From positions 1-44,337 of the forward strand of contig MEDY01000443.1 in NCBI GenBank assembly GCA_001724265.1: a DNA stretch of 44,337 bases, in the 5' to 3' direction. The notes beneath the pieces are model-generated. The model had not been told where the DNA came from. It was given only the letters and a program-made list of their open reading frames with translations, and ran no database searches. The DNA comes from Rhizaria sp. SCN 62-66 (lineage: Eukaryota; Rhizaria, unplaced). Both the position numbers and the translations under genes were made by a program. This document shows, one piece after another, positions 21,340-31,402 of the stretch (positions within the stretch are counted from its first letter, which is position 1; each line of letters begins with the position of its first letter).

Positions 21340-22455
21340 ATGCCTCGTGTTAAGGCGCCCGTTAACCCAGCCACTCTTTCTGCCACAGTCGGCGTAGTAA
21401 ACCCAGTCTGTAAGCCTTCCGCGCCACTTTGCGCGAAGGTTTCCGCCCACCCCGCCGTCCCTACAGGCCCTTCGGCCGTGCCGCGCGAGCTTCAGTCTGT
21501 CGCGCGTCGTCCGCCGTCCCAGGCGAGCCAAACTTCTCCCGCGTCCGCTTCCGACGCCGGTTCCATCGATCCCGTCTTGCATTTAACCTCGTCACCGCCT
21601 GAAAGCACCGCCACTTCGTCAGACTCGGCCGCGACCCCGCTCGATACTTCGGCTCTCTCCCTGATGGCCTCGACCACCATCTCGCTGCCCGCCGCGCCCG
21701 CGCCCGCGTCCACGCGCGATGCGCCTACCGTCGGCTCTCCGGGCGCCTGCAACCGCACTACCACGCCCTCCAGCGTTACCGGCGCCGCGCAGCCGCAGCC
21801 GCAGCAACACCAGCAGCATCAGCACTCCGCCTCCGGCTCCAGCCCTTCCAACGCGACGGCCACCGCTGGCGCGGGCGCTGGTGGATCGCACCTGCAGCGC
21901 GGGCGCCGCGCGCGCAACCCCGCGCCGCCGAAGGAGCACATGCTGACCTGGCCGCGTCTGCCCGGCAACACCAACAGTAGCAATAATAGCACCAGCAACG
22001 GCGCCTCCACGTCCAAGGCGACTAACGGCGGCGCCGGCAATGGCGATGACGACGACGACGACGGCACCGCATCGACCGCGCACGACGCCGCCGCGCTGGC
22101 CGCCGCCGAGGCCGCGGCCGCCGCCGTTGCCGCGGCCGCCGCGGAGACGATCGCAGCCAACGCCGCGGCCACGAACGCGGGCGTGAGCTCCACTGGCACG
22201 CGTCAGGGCCAGTCGAGCTCGATCTCGACCAGCCGCAACACGAACCCCTTCCGCGGCGCCGGCAACAAGACCGGCAGCAACAACAACAATGGCAACAATA
22301 GTCACAGCCACCACAACGGCCACGCTAACGGCCTCGCCAACGGCAACGGCAACAGCAACGGCCACAGCAACGGCAACGGCAGCCACCCGCACGGCCGCTC
22401 GCTCTGCGGCGGCGCGGCGGGCAACACCACGCCCGGCGTGCCACCACGACCGTGA
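21340..22455 (+). CDS. Low-complexity protein, 5' frame of the Gln/Ala-rich locus
   Basis: 371 aa starting MPRVKAPVNPATLSATVGVV. An in-frame TGA lies four codons before this ATG, so the start is well bounded. The sequence is Ser/Thr/Pro rich, then has a short basic patch (RGRRARNPAPPKEHMLTWPR), Ala runs and an Asn/Gly/His tract. There is no recognisable domain. It ends at TGA (22453-22455), which overlaps the ATG of the next frame as TGATG. The two frames share composition and strand with no AT-rich intron between them. I think they are one gene broken by a one-base error or a frameshift, rather than two genes. I do not know the function. Confidence 0.6.
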   Translation: MPRVKAPVNPATLSATVGVVNPVCKPSAPLCAKVSAHPAVPTGPSAVPRELQSVARRPPSQASQTSPASASDAGSIDPVLHLTSSPPESTATSSDSAATPLDTSALSLMASTTISLPAAPAPASTRDAPTVGSPGACNRTTTPSSVTGAAQPQPQQHQQHQHSASGSSPSNATATAGAGAGGSHLQRGRRARNPAPPKEHMLTWPRLPGNTNSSNNSTSNGASTSKATNGGAGNGDDDDDDGTASTAHDAAALAAAEAAAAAVAAAAAETIAANAAATNAGVSSTGTRQGQSSSISTSRNTNPFRGAGNKTGSNNNNGNNSHSHHNGHANGLANGNGNSNGHSNGNGSHPHGRSLCGGAAGNTTPGVPPRP

Positions 22456-23588
22456 TGGGCGGGGCCGGGGGTGCCACATCCACCACCCCCACGCCCGCCG
22501 CAGCCGCCGCCGCCGCTGCCGCCGCCACGGCCGCCGCAGCCGCTGCCGCCGCCGCCGCCGCCACCGCGGCGGCGGTCGCTCTGTCGGCCGGCTCCGTCCC
22601 TATCTCCGTCCCTGGCGGCGCCAGTGCATTGACCGGCGCTGGCACTATGACTGGCGCAGGGCTCGCCGGGAGCGGCGGGATGTCGACGCCGCCGCTAGTG
22701 CTCACGCCCATCTCGGGGCTCACCTTCCCTCAGCTGCGCCAGCTCGCCGAGCAGGCGCGCCGCCAGCAGCAACAGCAGCAGGGCCAGCAGGGCCAGGGGC
22801 AGGAGGCGACTGCGGCCGCCGCGGCTGCCGCGACGCTGTCCGCGCTGTCGGCGGCGTCGTCCCCCGCGCCCGCGTTCGGCCCCGCCAACAACGCGTACGC
22901 ACACCAGTTCAACGGTACCGGCAACGGCACCGGCAGCGCAGCTGCGAGCGTGAGCGGCAGCGTAAGCGGCAGCGTGTGCGGAGCCGCGGCGACGCGTCTG
23001 CCGCCGCACCTGGTGGCGGCGGGCCTCCCGACGCCACTGCCGGGCTCGCTCTACATTGGCCCGCAGCAGCAGCAGCAGCAGTATCAGCAGCAGCTGCAGC
23101 AGCAGGCGGGGCTCTTCGGCGTCCTGGGCAAGACGCCGTCGCCCGCGCCCCAAGTCGCCACCCACGCCGGCAACGGCGCATACGCCACCTCAAACGCGGC
23201 CGCGGCTGCGGCGGGCGCGGTGCCCAGTGCCAACGGCTTCCGCGTGGGGCCCCTGGACCACCACTCCGTCACCGCGGGCTCCCCCGCGCCGTCGACGTCC
23301 AACACCTACGGCAACGGCCACGGCCAAGGCAGCTACAGCGGCGCCGGCGCCGGAGCTGCGAGCACCGTGAGCGCGAGCGCCGAGAAGCCCACCGGTCTGC
23401 GCAAGGGCCGCCGCGGCCAGCAACAGCAGCATCATCAGCAGCCACAGTTCCAGGACGGCAGCCTGGCGCAGCAGCAGCCGCAGCAGCTGCTGCAGCAGCA
23501 GCAGCAGCAGGCGCCGCGGCATGCCGCGCAGCCGAGCCGCGCGGCGACGATGACTGCGGCGATGGGCGCGATGCTGCGCTCGCACCAC

Positions 23589-23625
<37 letters not shown>

Positions 23626-26000
23626 GCGGGGCGGCGGCGGGGCAAAACAACGCGTCGTTCTCCAACGGCTCCCCCGGCACTGCGCACTCGCACATGCACG
23701 CGCACGGCGGCCATGGCGGCCACGGCGCACAAGTGCAGATGCAGATGCACATGCCGCCGTCGCCGCCGCTGCCGCTGCTGGCCCACCCGCACCTGCAGGC
23801 GCACCAGTCCTACACGGCGGCCGTGCCGGTCACCGGTGGCGCCTTCACCATGTCCCCGACGCAGCCGCGGCGGCCCGCGGCGCACCACGGGTCCGCCACT
23901 AGCACGCCCGTGCCCGTCGCCGTTTCCGTCGCCGCGGGCGGCACGGCCACGACCGGCGCCACGCCGCAGGGCTCCCCGGTCGCGCCCACGCTGCTGCACA
24001 CGCACTCGGGCGCGTTCCACGGCAACGGCGGCAACGGCAGCGGCGGCCACCTCGGTGTGGCCGCGCTGTCGATGCCCGACAGCGCCGCGCTGCCCCCGCG
24101 CTGCAACACCAGCACAGGCTTTCACTACGCCAGCGCCAACGCCGGCCACGGCCACGGCCACGGCACCGGACGCGCAAGCGCGAGCGCGACGCCCGTCCCC
24201 GGCGTGCCGACTCTGGCAGGCGTGGACGTGGCGCAGCTGCTCTCGCTTGTGGGGCTGCGCACCGTTACCGTGCCCACGCCCACGGCCACGCCCGGCGCGG
24301 TCTCCGGCGCCGTGCCGCTGCCCGTGCCCCTCCCCGGCTCCGTGTCCGCCGGCGGGGCCGCGCTGTCCAGCGTCGGCGCCCGTGGCGCGACGCCGTCGCT
24401 GACCGCGATGGACGTGCTGCGCCAGCACACACCCTCGGCGGCCTCGCACGCGTCCTTTGCCGGCTCCCACTCGCAGCTCACACAATACCAGCCGCAGCCG
24501 CTGCTGCAGGGGCCCGGCGCGTCGCCGCAGCAGCTCGCGCAGGCGCAGGCGCAGGCGCAGCAGCAGCAGTCGCGGCACACGGCCGCGCTGGCCGCCGCCG
24601 AGGCCGCCGCCGCCGCGGCCGCCGCGCTGACGCCGCAGAGCATGGTGCGCGCGTCCTCGGTCGACACGGGTCTGCAAATGCACATGCCACCCGGCGTTCC
24701 CGCCACCGCCGCCGCCGCCGCCGCGCCCGCGCTCTCGTCCGCTGCCACAGCTGTTCCCGCGTCCGCGACCGCGACTGCGGCTGACCCTGCTGCGCTGGCG
24801 TCGTGGCGGCCGCTGACGGACCTGTCGCTGCCGCCGCTGGAGCGGTGCTTCGCGCTGTCGGTGGCGTGGGTGGCGTCGGGGCCGAGCCACCTGGACCGCG
24901 TTATCGGCCAGGTCGCGCTCGTTGACTGCTCCGGCAACGTGCTGCTCGAGTGCAACGTGCTGCCATCCGTGTCCGTCGTCTCCGCGCTCACCCCGCTGAC
25001 CGGCATCGTGGCCTCGGAGCTCACGGCGGCCGAGGGCGCGCTGCCGCTCGACGCCGTACGCGAGGCCGTGCGCGACGTGCTGGCCGCCTTCGCGCCGCCG
25101 CTGACGGTGGACCCGGCCGCGCTGGGCGAGGCCGAGGGCGGCAGCATGTGGTCCCGCGCCGCGTCCAACCAGCCGCTCTGGTCGCGCACCTCCTCGGCCG
25201 TGCTCATCGGCCGCCAGGTCGACCGCGCCGTCGCTGCGCTGGGGCTTCGCGCGCCCGTCCCGCCGCCCGGCTCCGCGGGCGCCGCCGCGGCCGCCGCGGG
25301 CGCGCTGGCTGCCGTTGCGGGCCCCGGCGGAGACTTCTCCGCCTGGCTCGACACGTCGGCGGCCTGGGCGCTGCCCGACGCGCGCTACGGCCGCACGCTC
25401 TACTCGCTGCACCACGAGGCGCGTGCGCTGCTGGGCGCCGACATCGCGCCCGCCGCGCTCGTCGCCTCGGGCATGCTGCCGGGCAAGGGCGCGCTGGCCG
25501 CCTACGCGCCGCCCGAGCCGGCGGCCGCGCAGGGCGACGCGCGCACACACGCCGCGCACATGTCGGCCGCGATGATGGCGCTCTACACGCAGCGCCGCGA
25601 CGCCGACGCAGCCGGGCGCGCCGCAGTGGCCGCGGAGCCCGACGGCGCGGCCGCCGCGTCGCTCGCCGCCGCTGCGGGCGCGGGTGCGGCCGTGTTTGCC
25701 GCAACCGCGGCCGCCGGTGCCGCGGCCGCCGCGCAGGCCACGGGCTCGCTCTCCGCGAGCGACGCCGCCGCAGCCTCGGTGCCAGCAACGACGGGCACTG
25801 CGGGCACTGCGGGCGCGTCGGGCGCGGCGGCGGGGCAGCACCCGCTGAGCGCGGTGTCGGTGCCGTCGTGGCTGTGGGCGTTCCACGACAAGCTGCGCAC
25901 GACGAGCAAGACGGCCACGCCAGCGGCCCTGCACCCTGTCATTGACGGCGTGTGCTCCGGTAACAGGCAGACGTGCATCTGCGGCGCGCCCTACTACTAA
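22455..26000 (+). CDS. Gln/Ala-rich protein with a C-terminal DEDD exonuclease-like domain lacking its catalytic acids
   Basis: 1181 aa (stop TAA). The first 780 residues are low complexity: Ala runs, poly-Gln tracts (12 Gln near 23590-23626), His/Gly stretches. From about residue 784 an ordered domain appears: FALSVAWV, GQVALVDCSGNVLLECNVLP, LTPLTGIVASEL, AVLIGRQVDRAVAALGL, WLDTSAAWALP, TLYSLHHEARALLG. The order and spacing recall the REXO-type RNase D/T fold (ALDCEMV, LARVTVVDSNGKVVY, TRFSGVTEEDL, ILIGHSLESDL, VVDTSVLF). At the catalytic sites the acids are replaced: ALSVAW for ALDCEM, and no SEDA-like Asp. If this match is right, it is a pseudo-nuclease. The fold call is by eye and uncertain. 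Relation to the preceding frame: see that entry. Confidence 0.6.
23590..23626 (+). repeat. CAG/CAA trinucleotide tract (poly-Gln)
   Basis: Codes for 12 Gln, mostly CAG with one CAA. Several shorter CAG tracts lie nearby (about 23070-23105 and 23465-23510). Confidence 0.85.
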
Positions 26001-27632
26001 ATTACGATACGCACGTACGAGACAATTTCTGACTATCCGCGCACATGCACGCGTACGCGTCTAGCTTTGCGGAGCACTGTACAACCACACGGACAGCGAA
26101 TAATAAGTAGACTGGAAGCAGCAAGTTACAAACCACAAGTCATGGTGACACTCTTTGTAATGCCTGCCGACACACTGCGCTTCACTCCAGTCACAGTTAA
26201 CAGAAGACACGTTTTTTTTTCGATTAAAAAATATCTCACATCTGCACCAACAATAACAGCGGCAAATATTGTCCTCAGTTTGTATTTGTTGCAGCTCTTC
26301 CGAAATCGTACATCGTCCTTTCATCCCCACTATGCTACACCACATCATTTTCACACACTCAAGTCAAAACAAAACAAAATTAAACGACTTTTGTCCAAGT
26401 TAAATTCTTGTGGACGTTTACTTCTTTGTCTTCTTCCCACAAACAATCTCTTTTCGCTCGCTCGTTTACGTACCACATTAAACGCCACTCCACTAAATTC
26501 CATTTCATCTGTCGTGACCCACTCGTGACGACACACGCGCGCGCGTGAGATCACACTCATGCTCGCAACCGTCCTGCCGATCTTCGCTGCAGACAGGGCG
26601 GCTTGTGTCATTTCTCTCGCCGCCGTTTGTTGTGAATATATCGAGTACTCAACTGCCATTTGTAACTTAGTTAATATTTTCTTTTTGCGTGTGTTGTTTT
26701 TTGTTGTTTCTTTTTCTTCATCATCATTATTCGTCTTTTATCTCATGATGCTTCAAAACCCAGTCTTTTCTCGCAAAAGACTCTGTTCGAATCTCTCTCA
26801 CTCGTTCTTCTGTGCATACTTTTACATAATTCCTATTTGTATTAGATCTTTTTAGTCATCACTTGCGTTTTTTTGTGCGTGTGCGTTCCATTCTGTTCAA
26901 TAATGATTGATCTTGTCTCTCTTGTCTACTCTTCCTTTTATCTCGCATCGCCATCAGTTCTATCTTGGCTCGTTTTTGTTTATAGATTTGTTTTTCTTCC
27001 ATTTTATTTTACATGTTCTTCAAATCATTTTTTTCTCTCGGTTACGTCACATTTATTGATGCTAATAATTGATGATAATTTGTGTCTCAGTTCGAGTCAG
27101 TTGGGTCGTCTGACATCCGCATATTCTGCTCCACGGCGTCATAATCATAAGAGCACAAAATGATTTTGTACGACTATTGATACGCCTGTCGTCTACTGCA
27201 ACTATCTCTGTACAATCGCTATGCTGGAAGGTGAAAGTGGGTCACTGTTGACCAACTGTAAACTTGGAAGCATTACTTTACCTACGTTTTTTTTTTTTAA
27301 ATATGAAGCTTTACGAACTTCTTGGAAGTCTTACAAATACATTCTTAAATCATCAATAGTTCAATACGTCTAGGATATTTGCGAATCCAATTGAAGAGTA
27401 TTATTGAGCTTGATGTTCGTGTTATTATTTCAGCGTTAAGTCATGTTCAGAAGTTTATTATGCTATTATTTATGCTAAGATACAATCGTGGCCCGTTTAA
27501 TTCAAAATACTAGGTAGAATCTGTCATATTACATCAATCGTTGATGTTATTCTTACGTGCGTTCTTACAACTCCAAGATGCAGTCACTAAGCTGATTTTC
27601 ACGGTCGTTACAAATATTACATGCAATCATAA
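26001..27632. other. Long convergent intergenic region, T-rich on the plus strand
   Basis: About 1.6 kb between two 3' ends, the longest gap in the window. From about 26640 to 27060 the plus strand is strongly pyrimidine-rich with many T runs. Short open frames here are Phe/Ser/Leu-rich translations of T-rich DNA and do not resemble the GC-rich genes. No tRNA, snRNA or exon recognised. Confidence 0.5.
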
Positions 27633-29339
27633 TCACTTCCCCCCTTGCTGCTGTTGCTGCTGCAGGTTCTGCGCCTGTTGCCGCATCATCGCCTCTTGCA
27701 CCGTGCGCACCATGTCTTCCATGCACATCACCGCGCCCGCCTCCTGCCTCAGGTCTTCGTCACCCTCGTCGTCGCCACCATCGTCACGGCCGTCGCTCAT
27801 CGCCCCGGGGCTGAGCGCGGACTGCGCCTGCACGCCTCCGCGGGGCTGTGGCTGCGCAGCACCGGCGCCGGACTTGCCAGCAGCCGTGCCGGCCGCAGCG
27901 CTGCTGTTGGCGGCCTTGCGCGCGGCGGCCGCGGCGGCTCCGGGACCCACGCGGCGGCGGACGCCGAACCCATCGTTGAAGCTGCCACTGACGCCGCCGC
28001 TGAGGCCACTATTGAGACCGCCGTTGAGAGTAAGACCGGAGCCGAGGCCAGTGCCCGGGCCAGAGCCAAGGCCTGAGCCGAGGCCTGAACCGAGACCAGA
28101 ACCGAGACCAGAGCCGAGACCAATAGCGAAGCCAGCGCGAGGACTACCTCCGAGACCGGCACCGAGTGTGCTGTTGCCGGCGGTCGTAGTGGTAGCGCTG
28201 CCGCTGCTGTCGGCCTGCTCGAGACTGGCGCGGGCGCGCTTGAGGTAGTCCTGGAAGGTCTCGACGGGCGCGTCGGCGCTGATCTGCGCCTGCGCGAGCG
28301 CGCGCGTGGCCGCGTCTGACGCGGGGTCGAAGAAGGCTGCGAACGACTCGAGCGCGGCAGTTTCCTCCTCGTCGTCCTCCTCCAGCAGAGGGTCGACAAT
28401 CTCGTCCTCTTCGTCGTCTTCATCATTGCGCTCAGCGTCGTCGTATTCTTGCTTCGCAGTCACGGCGTCACCGGCATTGACGCCTTCCGTGTTGTTGTGC
28501 GGGTTGACGGGTACAAGACCGTGGGCAACTGCGCGCGCGTTAGCCTTGGCCAGAGCAAGCGCAGCCGCAATGCTGCCAGGAACAGCATCGGCTAATTCCT
28601 GTTCTTCGTCGTCATCGTCATCGTTGTGATGACCCTTACTGTCGTTGACCAGAGAGAGCTGCTGCATCTTCATGGCAAGCAGCGCGTCTTCGTCAAGATC
28701 CCGCAGCGCGCGCAGGGCCTCGTCGTCCTCCTCCTGCTCGCGCTCGGCCTCGGCGGGGATCGCGGCGGCGGGGTAGCGCGTCCACCGCTTGGCGGCGAGC
28801 CAGATCTCGGCGCGCGTCGCCGCGGCCCACGAGGGCGCAAAGCCGAGCCCGACCCACGTGCCCTCGCCTATGCCCTCGGTCGACGCAGTGCCGGAGGCGC
28901 CCGCGGGATCGCTGGCGCCGGCGTCGGGGGCTGGCGCGGAGGAGTTAGGGAGGTCCGCGAGGGGCCGGAGCACGGTGCGCGGGCGCCAGACCAGACCGCG
29001 GCGGTGCTCGATCACGGCGGCGCGGCCGGCGGAGGACAGGGAGGCCGGCAGCGGGGGCAGCGCGGCCACGCGCGCGGCCTCAGCGGCGGCGCCGGCGGGG
29101 GAGAGGCGCGCGGTAAGGTAGAGCAAACGCAGGTCAGCGTGCGTGCAGTTCAGCGCGGCGGCGACGGAGGCCGCAAGCGAGCGAACGGGAGACGTTGAAG
29201 GGACGGTAAAGCGCAGGGCAGCATCTCTGTCAAGGGAAATCGAAGGAATGTCATTGGTGGAGCCGAACAGGTCGACCACGTAGATAGAGAGCTCGTCAGC
29301 GCCGGCGGATGCCGTGACCGCAGGCGGCTCTGAAGACAT
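27633..29339 (-). CDS. Unrecognised acidic protein with a possible ubiquitin-like N-terminus
   Basis: 568 aa from the ATG at 29339 (MSSEPPAVTASAGADELSIY); stop TGA. Residues about 15-95 alternate as strands and a helix ([40 protein letters not shown]), which resembles a ubiquitin-like fold; that is a guess from pattern. The segment RRGLVWRPRTVLRPLADLP and a Trp-containing stretch (WVGLGFAPSWAAATRAEIWL) follow. Then come acidic runs, five GLGS tetrapeptides, and a C-terminal helix VMCMEDMVRTVQEAMMRQQA before a poly-Gln end. I do not recognise the family. A longer start at 29417 is less likely, because the extra residues come from AT-rich DNA and a CAG acceptor-like site precedes the ATG. It is divergent from aspartate carbamoyltransferase. 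Confidence 0.75.
   Translation of the reverse strand: MSSEPPAVTASAGADELSIYVVDLFGSTNDIPSISLDRDAALRFTVPSTSPVRSLAASVAAALNCTHADLRLLYLTARLSPAGAAAEAARVAALPPLPASLSSAGRAAVIEHRRGLVWRPRTVLRPLADLPNSSAPAPDAGASDPAGASGTASTEGIGEGTWVGLGFAPSWAAATRAEIWLAAKRWTRYPAAAIPAEAEREQEEDDEALRALRDLDEDALLAMKMQQLSLVNDSKGHHNDDDDDEEQELADAVPGSIAAALALAKANARAVAHGLVPVNPHNNTEGVNAGDAVTAKQEYDDAERNDEDDEEDEIVDPLLEEDDEEETAALESFAAFFDPASDAATRALAQAQISADAPVETFQDYLKRARASLEQADSSGSATTTTAGNSTLGAGLGGSPRAGFAIGLGSGLGSGLGSGLGSGLGSGPGTGLGSGLTLNGGLNSGLSGGVSGSFNDGFGVRRRVGPGAAAAAARKAANSSAAAGTAAGKSGAGAAQPQPRGGVQAQSALSPGAMSDGRDDGGDDEGDEDLRQEAGAVMCMEDMVRTVQEAMMRQQAQNLQQQQQQGGK
28035..28125 (-). repeat. 12-bp tandem repeat encoding GLGS
   Basis: Imperfect 12-mers on the minus strand give about five GLGS units, followed by GPGTGLGSGL. 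Codons differ between units (GGT, GGC, GGA, TCT, TCA), so the repeat is either old or selected at the protein level. Confidence 0.8.
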
Positions 29340-29711
29340 TTGGTTCTGACCAGGACGATAGAGGCAAAAATACGTTTTCAAGCGGTGAGTAATCGATGAA
29401 ATATATTTCAGTATCAATCACACACCGTACTGCAACTAAACCAAAATTGACGATGACTTGAGCGAGATATATGTGTTGGCAGATCGCGGCAGTCGTCAAC
29501 TCGCGAAGACGGAGCTGTCGACCACAAATCGGTTTTGCGACGCTGCTCCATCAACCACTTCAAGTCGCTTTCAAACCACGTCGATCTCTCATTGCAGGAC
29601 TGCTGTAATCACATATCACCGGTTGTAAATCACTTTTGATAGACTTAAAACACTCTTAGTCAAGCTGCACTTCAGCTTATACCCAAAGTTTTATCTTCAT
29701 TTTTGTTTTGA
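29340..29711. other. Divergent intergenic region, unknown acidic protein / ATCase
   Basis: 372 bp of AT-rich DNA between head-to-head genes, the probable shared promoter region. Nothing specific seen. Confidence 0.5.
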
Positions 29712-31232
29712 ATGTTTAGCACGATGCAATTCACTGCAACATCGCCAGTGACAACGGCTGCTGATACCAAGTCTCGGCATGTGCTTTCAATTGCACAGTT
29801 CCACCCACTGCGTATGGAGCTGCTCTTCCGCACTGCGTTTTTTGTGCGCTAGCTTTCAATTCTTCGGATTCCGCTCGAGGTCGCCAAAGGTATGTGATAT
29901 TCAAGTTGTCCTTCCAATCACTTGCTCTCAAACCACATCAGCAAGCTCATTCACATGTTCTCCCTCGTTTGACATCGTTTTATAGGCCGCCTGATGACCC
30001 TTCTGTTCTTGGAGCCTTCGACTCGTACCTCCAGCTCTTTCGCAGCCGCGATGCAGCGTCTGGGCGGCGCTGTGAATCACTTCACGCCAGCAACATCGTC
30101 CACCGTCAAGGGCGAGTCGCTCGAAGACACTGTGCGCTGCCTGCAGAGCTACTCCGACGTCCTCGTCGTGCGCCACCCCGAGGCGGGCGCCGCTGCGCGC
30201 GTTGCGGCCACAGTAGACCTCGCGAACACGGAGAGCTCGCAGATGCTGCAGCCCCTAGACATGCTTCACCGCGTGGACTCAGACAAGCAGGGCGACTGTG
30301 CCTCGAGCCAGCGCGCGCTGCCGCACGGCCAGTGCGTGGTGATGAATGCTGGCGACGGCGCGGGCGAGCACCCGACGCAGGCGCTGGTGGACGTCTTCAC
30401 AATGCTGTGCGAGATTACCGACCGGAAGCAACCGCGACTGCTGCCGCTGTGGCGCTTCGAGAGGCTGTCGGGGTTCACCGTCACGCTGCTGGGCGACATG
30501 AAGTTTGGCCGCACCACGCACTCGCTTGCGCAGGCGCTGGGCACTGTTGCAGGCGCAAACAGCAAGGACGGCGACAAGGAGCCTGCACTTACTGTCGTGT
30601 ACGTTGCCCCTTCAGAGCTCGCGATGCCCACCGACATCATCACCGCCGCCGCTGCTGCGGCGACAGCGGGCGCTGATGCCAAGGCAAATACCAAGACCAA
30701 GACGAATGCAAAGTGCGACGCTGTTGCAGCGTCCTCCCCTAACGGCGTCACCGTAAGCGGCTTGTGCCAGCGCATTGCCGACATCTCTGCGCTGACGAGC
30801 GCGCCCAAGAAGGGCGTGCCCTGCCTGTTGGCGCAGACCGACGTGCTCTACGTCACCCGCGTGCAAAAGGAGCGCTTTCCCTCTGAGGATGCTTGGCAGC
30901 AATACCAGCAGTCTGTCTCCACCACAGCCGCAAGCAGCAGCGCGAGCGCCGTTGCTGCAAGCCAGGCTGCTGCGTCCAGCTCCAGCGGGTACTGCATCAC
31001 CCCGGAGCTGCTGAAGCAGGGCGAGGCGAAGCCGACGCTGCGCGTGCTGCACCCGCTGCCCCGCGTGGACGAGGTGCCGCCCGCACTCGAGGCCACGGAA
31101 CCGCTGCGCGCGGCGTACATGCGCCAAATGCGCTGGGGGCTGTATCTGCGCATGGCGCTCATCGCGGAGGCGCTGGGGGCAACGGACGAGATCGAAGCGC
31201 TCTACGCTCGCGCGATGGGGCAGGCTGAGTAA
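29712..31232 (+). CDS. pyrB: Aspartate carbamoyltransferase, with an in-frame TAG in exon 1
   Basis: Joins carbamoyl phosphate and aspartate in the second step of pyrimidine synthesis. Here it stands alone, not fused as in CAD. Exon 1 is 29712-29889 and exon 2 29986-31232 (474 codons before the TAA, counting the TAG). An in-frame TGA directly precedes the first ATG; a second ATG lies at 29724. Exon 1 reads RHVLSIAQFHPLRMELLFRT, then AFFVR, a TAG at 29850-29852, then LSILRIPLEVAKG, which joins in phase to RLMTLLFLEPSTRTSSSFAA. This aligns nearly gap-free with HILSVQQF...LDILKGKVMASMFYE in human CAD. Catalytic blocks are intact: STRTS, HPEAG, GDGAGEHPTQALVDVFT, GDMKFGRTTHSL, LYVTRVQKERF, HPLPRVDEVP. 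Two low-complexity inserts lengthen it beyond the usual 310 residues. It is functional only if the TAG is decoded, edited or an error. Confidence 0.9.
29890..29985 (+). other. ATCase intron
   Basis: 96 nt, phase 1, donor GTATGT, acceptor TATAG. It is the only well-supported coding intron here whose donor is not GTACG. Joining gives AAA GGC CGC CTG, K-G-R-L, at the conserved LKGK position. Confidence 0.88.
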
Positions 31233-31402
31233 ACCTTAGCACAAATTTCTCTGCTTGATCATTTTGGGGAGAAATTCATATGGCATGGCAGTTTGATAGA
31301 TGGTTGGGTTTTTGATTGGAAATAAATATACACAGTTGTATTTGAATCCATCGATGTTTCTAAGTAGCAAACTATCTATGTCAACATTCCTCATCTTCCG
31401 TT

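Noticed and set aside
22299-22301. TAG in the alternative frame of the Gln-rich locus as a further sense-TAG case
   Set aside because: At this place the Asn/Gly/His frame of the first part is the likelier coding frame, so this TAG is probably out of frame.
22400-22460. An intron joining the two frames of the Gln-rich locus
   Set aside because: All introns here are AT-rich with GTACG-like donors; this stretch is GC-rich with no plausible donor and acceptor.
23190-25934. 914-codon minus-strand frame opposite the Gln-rich locus
   Set aside because: Arg/Gly-rich antisense translation of CAG/GCC repeats. The same holds for the long frames opposite LTV1 (13047-15191), UGGT and U2SURP (34109-35653).
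26061-27163. Several short open frames in the T-rich gap
   Set aside because: Phe/Ser/Leu-rich translations, no homology, composition unlike the genes.
29836-29852. A tiny intron (GT...TAG) removing the ATCase TAG
   Set aside because: It would be about 16 nt and shift the frame, destroying the LEVAKG-RLM match. The straight reading keeps both homology and splice phase.
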